A stretch of DNA of 64,000 nucleotides. Source: Cryptomeria japonica (lineage: Eukaryota; Streptophyta; Pinopsida; Cupressales; Cupressaceae). Each line of letters begins with the position of its first letter. Within the stretch, counting starts at the first letter, position 1. The notes under the pieces are model-generated. The model saw only the letters and a list, made by a program, of their open reading frames with translations, ran no database searches and was not told where the DNA came from. Positions 57,823 to 64,000 of the stretch are shown here, piece after piece. The stretch covers positions 573,697,241-573,761,240 of the forward strand of contig NC_081410.1 of the NCBI RefSeq assembly GCF_030272615.1, read 5' to 3'. Both the position numbers and the translations under genes were made by a program.

Positions 57823-60350
57823 CTATAGTTGTGGTGGATCATCAAAATGTAGCCTCTTTGATGCAGTGCATGGCTCTGTAGATAACTACACAACCACAAT
57901 TCAAAAGCCAAGTTAGAATCATTTTGTATTAAATAGTTCACAATTATCAACATAACTATACAGTCAACTATAATTTCTTTGCAATTGAATTGTAGATTAC
58001 CTCATCTAATGATCTAGGATCTAGCATCTTTTCTTTCCTTTCCTTGTCAAAATTAGTAATCTTCTTAAAATGCAACTTGAGAGGATCCACATTATGCCCA
58101 AACCGAGAAGGGGCCTATTGTAGGTTAAATACAATTAATGCAAGGTAATAACATATATAGATCAAAAACACTAAAAATCTATAATATATAGAACAAAAGT
58201 GTACCAGAGACTGAGATGCTTCTCCAGTAGACTTAAGAGGGCTCGCCATTGATGAAGCAACTATGGCTATTTCCTATATGAAAAATGATAAGATTAAAAA
58301 TGATAAGTATTGTAGGTTAAATATAATTAATACAAGATAATAACATATATAGATCAAAAAAACTAAAAATCTACAATATATAGAATAAAAGTGTACTGGG
58401 GCTTGGGATGCTTCTCTAGTAGACTTAGGAGGGCTCACCATTGATGAAGAAGCTATGGCTATTTCCTATATGAAAAATGATAATATTCAAATTTATCTAA
58501 AGTTCACATGTACATGTGAATATAATCATGAAATAAAGAAAATAAAGTAGATATACATACCTCTTCCCTCTCTTGATCCTCTAGCGTATCAGGTGTATTC
58601 ATCAGTTCCACAAATCCCAATTGTTGATGTATATAAAAGAGACAAAAAAGACTAATCAATCTACAGGTTCCAATTAAGACAATTTCAACCTTTTCAAACA
58701 ATTGTGTAAATTAAAAATGTGTTCAATTACCTTTTGACGTTTACTCATCCTCGAGGATTTATTTCACTGAGGACGTGTCCTAGACATGTGTGGGGTACCC
58801 TAAAAGAAACAAAATTAACACGAGATATCAGTAGATAATATTAAATATAATTTAACAAATCTAAATTTAAATGACTTGCATATTCAATCAAAAGAATACA
58901 TTAAAAGAGGTGTGCAAAATATGATACCACATAGCTTTCTAGGCCGAAATTGATGGCCAAGAGCGAGGTCCATGATCAATTTGGGACGTTTGATCCCTTG
59001 ACAACACCTATAAAACGTAAAATAAATATACATTAAAGAGAGTTAGTATAACTTATAAGAAAATTTTTGAATTCAAGGTACTATTCTATTTTAACATGTT
59101 ACAAAATTTATACCTTAGGCATCGAAGCTACAGCTGTAACAAGTGTGGGAGGAATATCAGATGGTGCATTAACACCTGCTGCTATATCCTGAAATGCATA
59201 TTGTTTGTATCAATTTAAATCATTCTATAGATGAAAATTTATTTACATTTACAAGTTTTAAGAGATTGATAAATAAAATGTTATCAATTAAAATCAACAC
59301 ACCTGTGTGTGTGTGTGACCACCATACACCATATCCATCAAATCATCAGTCAACGCCACATCCTCTACAATGGTAGAGTGACATCTACCTCCACAAAATG
59401 TACACAGATGGGACGTGGAACCATCTGCACTTGCCTCGACATCCATCCCAGCACATATACCTGAACAACTGGGACACACATGATAAATGGGCTCACCAAG
59501 GCTAGATGGCTCAACTACTATATCATTGTCTAGGCTAAGAGGGTGTGATCATTGTGTACCATGTTGAATGATCACATCGATCAATGCAGTTGCAACCTAA
59601 AGAGTTTGTAGGTCCATCAAATCTTTTAGGGCTACTGGGATCATGACATGGACCACAAGTTTTGGTGCTAGGGGGATGCGACTTTGGGATTTATTACCCT
59701 CTGAGATCTAGGTCTATCTTGGTTAGAGCCCATGCCTCTACCCTAGAACTCTCTCATATCAAAATAATTTGGCTGCTCAGTGAGGATAAACTCACAATAT
59801 AGTTTCCTCAAAAAATACAATGGAACCTCAAAATTCTTACAAGGTGTTTGGTCAAAGACCATCCACCACCTATCCCAAAAAGCATTTTTTATCTGCAAAT
59901 GGATACACTAGTGTATAGGAAACCTCTTTGAATTAAGAGGTAAGGTCTCACCCATTTTGGGATCAATAAAAAGAGCACATATTTGTGGTTTACTTGTATT
60001 TTTTTTCACTTCATTATATGACAACCCACTAACATAAAAAGCATGGCATCGACCCCTATAGCTTCCCCATTTTATAATATGATTTTTAACTTCATTGGTA
60101 CTAGTAGCCAATGATTCTAAGGCTATGGAAAGGGATGCATGATGCTCATGCTTGGGTGCCTTTAGTCTATTCACTAGTCTAGTTATTTTGGCAGTGTTTT
60201 GTGCTAACTGGTTTATTAAATCCTCCTGTGTAGCTTGTGAATGGTCTATTGGAGGAGTTGGAGGGTTTGTATCTTTAGGGTTTGGTTGTGGGTTCTTCTA
60301 TGGGTTCTCTTGTGGGTTTTTCCCTAATTTTCAAGAGGTGTGTCTTGCTG
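57823..60350 (-). pseudogene. Multi-exon gene of unknown function
   Basis: Minus-strand exons with GT-AG borders: 60350(approx)-59303, 59188-59114, 59007-58928, 58800-58731, about 58640-58561, 58465-58397, 58273-58205, 58114-58001, 57885-57823. Phases agree from exon 2 to the final TAG (exons 3 and 4, 80 and 70 nt, complement each other). Exon 1 has VNRLKAPKHEHHASLSIALE, WGSYRGRCHAFYVSGLSY and a Cys cluster, CPSCSGICAG then CTFCGGRCH (about 59360-59480), perhaps a zinc ribbon. The end reads APSRFGHNVDPLKLHFKK and KRLHFDDPPQL. One frameshift near 59690 and stops in exons 1, 3 and 4 suggest recent loss. The first exon and promoter are uncertain. No family recognised. Confidence 0.6.
58116..58498. 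repeat. Tandem duplication of about 192 bp carrying one exon
   Basis: 58116-58307 and 58308-58498 align throughout. Each contains a 69-nt exon of the unknown gene with its own splice borders, encoding EIAIVASSMASPLKSTGEAS and EIAIASSSMVSPPKSTREAS respectively. Confidence 0.9.
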
Positions 60351-60437
60351 GGGGGAATTATTTTTTGAATCTGATGCATTAATAACCAAAAAAAAATAAA
60401 AAATGATGAATTTATATTCTAATTGTGAATAAAATAT

Positions 60438-61683
60438 TGTAGCGTCCTAAAATTGCGACACTTGCAATTTCGACTGCATTTCGGTCTTCACGATGGCGAT
60501 GCAACACACAACCTGAATGGAGACCCCGAAACCTGATTACGACACTGAAAACTACATTTTCTTGCACCCTGGCCTGAACCTCCTTTGTACCCTGCTGTCC
60601 CGGGAGGTGGGACCAGAGCGACCAGTGCCCTGGTCCTTCAGGACTAGGGCGCCCAACGCCCTGGTCCCTGGGTCCTATTTTGGGCCCGGTCTCTTTTGGA
60701 CTTCGGGTCTTTTTGTTTGCAAATTGGAAATTATTGTTTCCTGGTCGGCCTAAGGTCGGTAAAATCAGTCTATTAACCCTAATTGACAAGTATATAAACT
60801 ACATTTTCCTCTCTCATTTGGGATGATGAATGATGAAGAGGATATGCATACAAGCATGGAAACTATACTCAAGCATTCAAGAATTCAAGAAATTGATCAT
60901 TTCAAGTCTCCATTCAAGGCTAAGTGTTGCATTCAAGACAAGGATTCAACCATTGAAGAGGAGATCACTTACTACATGCTACATACAACATACTAGATAC
61001 AACAAACAACAACATCTATACCTTCGCACATAAGGATACAAACATCCTTACAACAAGGTATTAGTACTTGTTTTACATTACAGACATTTACATTTACAGC
61101 ATTTCTCATTACTTGGTTAATTCCAAAACCGGGGTTTGACCTAAAGGCAAACCCCTAATCCCTAACCCCCCAATCATCTTCACTTTTCTATGTGTAGGTT
61201 GTAGGTACACGGCTGAAATTGAAGATCTAGAATCCTTGTGCAGAGACGAACAGATCCCCCTTCGTTTCGCGGATTTTTTGGAGGACCGTGGCACCAGGCG
61301 CCATCATCTCGACAAATTTTTCTCAAATTTGCAGGACAGCGCCGTATCGACATTTTACTGCTAATTCCAGGTCTGCAGCTTCATACTATATCCCTATCTC
61401 AGTTTATAAGCGAATCTTTGTCACTTTCTATGCATTCCTAGCTTAATTCTTCTATCAACATTCCTTACAAAAGAGGGTAGCCTTGCTTTCTTAACCCTTG
61501 AAGCACATTTAGCATCCAATCTTGCCTTGTGTGGGATTGGATCTTGTGGGTTTCAACCCCTCTTTTGAATGTAAAGTCTCTCCCCTAAGTGAAAACCATC
61601 AACCCTAGCAACCTCCCTTCTCTCTCCTTGGAGTTGGAAGAGGGGAGAGCAACTAGGGCTCGATCGCGATTTTCCGCTTTACA
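60438..61683 (+). repeat. Element C 5' LTR (about 1246 bp)
   Basis: It begins TGTAGCGTCCTAAAATTGCG and ends CGCTTTACA, three bases before the primer-binding site. Boundaries are inferred from the TG...CA rule, since no second LTR is in the window. Short frames inside it are not genes. Confidence 0.75.
60791..60798 (+). promoter_or_regulatory. TATA box in element C LTR
   Basis: TATATAAA in the expected U3 position, followed by CT-rich sequence. Confidence 0.6.
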
Positions 61684-61686
61684 TTT

Positions 61687-61706
61687 TGGTGAACCCGACG
61701 TGAACA
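61687..61706 (+). promoter_or_regulatory. Element C primer-binding site
   Basis: TGGTGAACCCGACGTGAAC follows the LTR after TTT. The TGG start and position fit a tRNA-primed site. Confidence 0.8.
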
Positions 61707-62866
61707 TCCTTTCTGATTATTCATGGTTAGATCTGAAAATTGGATTCCTTGATTACATTTCCATGTTTGATCTTTTGCAAATTTTAGAGGTTGATTGCAT
61801 AAAAACCCTAAAATTTTCTTTTTGAAAATTGAACTTGTGAAATATTTAATTGTTAATGCTTGTTTCAGATCTGCCCTTCTATTACAAATTATCAATTCAT
61901 ATTTGTGCTTTAATTTTGAAAATTAAATGGTTAAGTGTCAAAACCCTAATTTTTGAAACCCTCTTGATTCAACCTTTGTCCGACAATTTCACTGATCAAA
62001 ACATCTCCAAATCAGCTGTAACTTTGGATTCTACAATAAAATCACAATATCTTTCATCCCTGAAAATTTGGAAAAAAGTTGCAAGGACCATGTACACTCC
62101 GAGCGCCATCGTCCCCGACATTTTTTTTGAAATTTTGGGAGCAAGATCTTACTGTATTTTTCTGCTAAAATCCAGAATTTTGGCTGATTTTATCAATTAT
62201 AACACTTTCAAAACTACAGTCAAAGTTGGCCTTGTGATTGCTTGGTCTAGGGCTCCTAATCATTCAAAAATTGTTGAAATTGAAATTCTGTGTCAAAATT
62301 GTGTTCTTACTGTCCTAAATCTGAAAAGTGTGTTTGCATTCATTCGAAATTTCAGTGCTTTATTCAAATTCGTTCAATTTGTGACTTTTGAAATTAAGTG
62401 CTTAATTACAACAACTTTGATTTCCGCTTTCAAAATCGAATTTTGCGTGAAATTGAGTCAATTTTTAAAATTTCAAAATTTGCATTGCTCTTAGCATTCC
62501 CTCTAAAATTATAAAATTCAAAATTTCAGTTTCCCTCTCTTTTTCAAAATTCAAATTTTGCATTTTTTTGACAATCTTGGTAGGGTTCAATTTTGAAATT
62601 GCAACTTTAATTTGGCCTATCTACAGATCGTAAAATCACTCAATTTTTTCAGATTAGCTCTAAAATCATCATAACTTTCATCCCTGCAAATTTCGAAAAA
62701 AAGTTGCCGGGACCGTGTGCACTCAAAGCGCCACGGTCTCTGACATTTTTTTCAAAATTTCGGGAGACTGTCGTGATTGCATTTAACAGCCTAAATCTGG
62801 AAGATTGGCTGATTTTACTGAAAATTGCTACCTCTAAATTCAAAATCTTCTCTCTCTTTCTAGTGC
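61707..62866 (+). other. Element C leader with a repeated segment
   Basis: Two related segments of roughly 150 bp lie at about 62025-62190 and 62640-62800, both containing a GGACCRTGTRCACTC...GCGCCA...GACATTTTTT core. A third, weaker copy of the core is in the LTR at 61283-61321. The 214-codon frame at 61850-62494 shows no domain. Just before gag, CTCTCTCTTTCTAG resembles a splice acceptor. Confidence 0.65.
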
Positions 62867-64000
62867 ATGAGTTTTACAACAATAAGCCCTACTTCCACTA
62901 TTCCCGTTAGACAAAGCCGTAGAATTAAGTCTTTCCGAGGTTTGATTACCGAGGAGAGGGAACCTAATTTGAATAGCCTTTTTAATGAGGACATGGGTAA
63001 TTACTCTAATCCTCCTAATGATGAAGAAGCTCTCCATGAGGTTTCTGTAGAACAACTTTCGAAATTGGATAATCAATTTGATGATTTTCACCAATGGATG
63101 TCTCATGAGTATCCCGATAGTCAAGCTCTTCCTTTAATTGAGGGTCTAAAACATATGCTTCAAAGTGATAAGAATGGAATTGATATCTTGTGTGGTATTG
63201 CACACATTGTGGATTCAAATGTGATGCCTATGAAGAGTTGTGCTGAAACTTTAGGTTATACACAACCTCCTACACAAGTCAACCATTCTATTCCTTTGAC
63301 AACTTCTATTTCTAGCATACCAACCTTTACATCAAACATAATGACTACTTCTATACAAGACATTCCTCCTATGATTACCAGTCATGGGGGCAATCCTCCT
63401 TCTTCAATTAACCCTCTTCCTTCATTTAATCCAACTTCTTCATTCATCCCTTCAATGAGTGTTCCTATTACATCTCCGCAAATGAATATGACGCAAGGGG
63501 GCAATTCATTTAACCATTCCATTCCTCCTTGTAGTGTTCCTCCTGTCCAATCATCTCCTATGACTAACTATCATAGAGTCCCACCACCTTACTCTTTACC
63601 TTCTTTCAATAACATAACACCTCCATCTCAATCTAACACATCTAATATGAACTCTTCGACTGAAGCAACTATTAACAATCTTGCACAAACTGTCTCTTCT
63701 TTACAGCAACAAATTGCCTCTATGAATCAATCTAAGTTTAGTGTGCCCACATTTGATGTTGCGAGCCCACTTTCTCTTGACATTGTTCGAGCTATCCTTC
63801 CTAAACATGTTGAAATCCCGCATTTGGAGCTTTATAATGGTAAAGGTGATCCTCTAACACATGTTAAGACTTTTCAAACAATATGTACCGATTTTGCTTA
63901 TGACCAAAGGTTGCTTGCGAAACTATTTACTAGAACATTAAGAGATAAATCCCTACAATGGTATTGCTCGTTGCCTTCTTATTCTATTACTTCTTTTGAA
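62867..64000 (+). CDS. gypsy gag of element C, runs off the window
   Basis: From the ATG at 62867 (MSFTTISPTSTIPVRQSRR) the frame is open for 378 codons to the window end with no stop. The first half is acidic, the middle is a Pro/Ser/Thr-rich low-complexity region, then a short coiled-coil-like stretch (NNLAQTVSSLQQQIASMNQS, about 63670-63730). The gag core follows: LELYNGKGDPLTHVKTFQ, DQRLLAKLFTRTLRDKSLQW and YCSLPSYSITSFE. Gag would assemble the particle and bind element RNA. It is the only element frame here without a break in the visible part. A downstream in-frame start is possible, but this is the first ATG of the frame. Confidence 0.88.
   Translation, partial: MSFTTISPTSTIPVRQSRRIKSFRGLITEEREPNLNSLFNEDMGNYSNPPNDEEALHEVSVEQLSKLDNQFDDFHQWMSHEYPDSQALPLIEGLKHMLQSDKNGIDILCGIAHIVDSNVMPMKSCAETLGYTQPPTQVNHSIPLTTSISSIPTFTSNIMTTSIQDIPPMITSHGGNPPSSINPLPSFNPTSSFIPSMSVPITSPQMNMTQGGNSFNHSIPPCSVPPVQSSPMTNYHRVPPPYSLPSFNNITPPSQSNTSNMNSSTEATINNLAQTVSSLQQQIASMNQSKFSVPTFDVASPLSLDIVRAILPKHVEIPHLELYNGKGDPLTHVKTFQTICTDFAYDQRLLAKLFTRTLRDKSLQWYCSLPSYSITSFE

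Larger units (their letters stand above)
60438..64000 (+). mobile_element. Element C: gypsy retrotransposon, 5' part
   Basis: A complete 5' LTR, primer-binding site, leader of about 1.2 kb and gag are present. The element continues past the window, so pol and the 3' LTR are not seen. Gag type indicates Ty3/gypsy. Confidence 0.9.

Noticed and set aside
60412-60789. 125-codon minus-strand ORF
   Set aside because: It lies mostly inside the 5' LTR of element C, opposite to its transcription, with no domain.
61850-62494. 214-codon plus-strand ORF
   Set aside because: It lies in the leader of element C, overlaps one of the non-coding repeats, shows AT-driven Phe/Ile/Lys/Leu composition and no domain.

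Overview
This is nuclear DNA of a seed plant and is almost entirely transposable elements nested in one another. Plant-type copia and Ty3/gypsy elements, a dual-RNase-H gypsy element with a plant mobile domain (PMD) gene, GT-AG introns and heavy C-to-T decay all point to a plant. The very large, old, nested repeats and some ORF types suggest a gymnosperm, but I cannot prove that from sequence alone. I see no bacterial, organellar, tRNA or rRNA gene.

Layout. 1-3770 is a decayed copia element (+). It abuts an inverted LTR with its primer-binding site (3781-4901), then short tandem repeats and two GC-rich palindromes (to 5621). From about 5996 to 35521 there is one old transposase-like gene (+) split by a nest of insertions. 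A LINE-type retroposon (-, 6480-33061, 14-bp target duplication, A tail) sits inside it. A non-autonomous gypsy-like LTR element A (-, 7562-31903) sits inside the retroposon. A tandem array of three copia elements sharing four LTRs (+, 9115-25176) sits inside A. The reading frame of the host gene continues exactly across the nest.

36073-54375 is element B (-), an 18.3-kb Ty3/gypsy element with 1482-bp LTRs and a perfect 5-bp target duplication (CCTAC). Its gag-pro-pol lies in one reading frame broken only by stop codons. Between integrase and the 3' LTR it carries, on the opposite strand, a PMD gene with its own TATA box, a short first exon, an intron and a long second exon. The element leader and the PMD intron both contain arrays of the motif TAGCGC in sense orientation. 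A and B share leader sequence and a palindrome touching the polypurine tract, so A looks like a non-autonomous relative of B.

54381-57822 is mostly unassigned sequence. 57823-60350 holds a multi-exon gene (-) of unknown function with consistent splice phases and a duplicated 69-nt exon. 60438 to the window end is the 5' part of another gypsy element C (+): LTR, primer-binding site, leader, and an intact gag frame running off the window.

The elements copy themselves by reverse transcription and integration. Nearly all coding regions carry nonsense changes of the CAG/CAA/CGA/TGG-to-stop type expected from deamination of methylated DNA, so only the gag of C looks intact as far as it can be seen.
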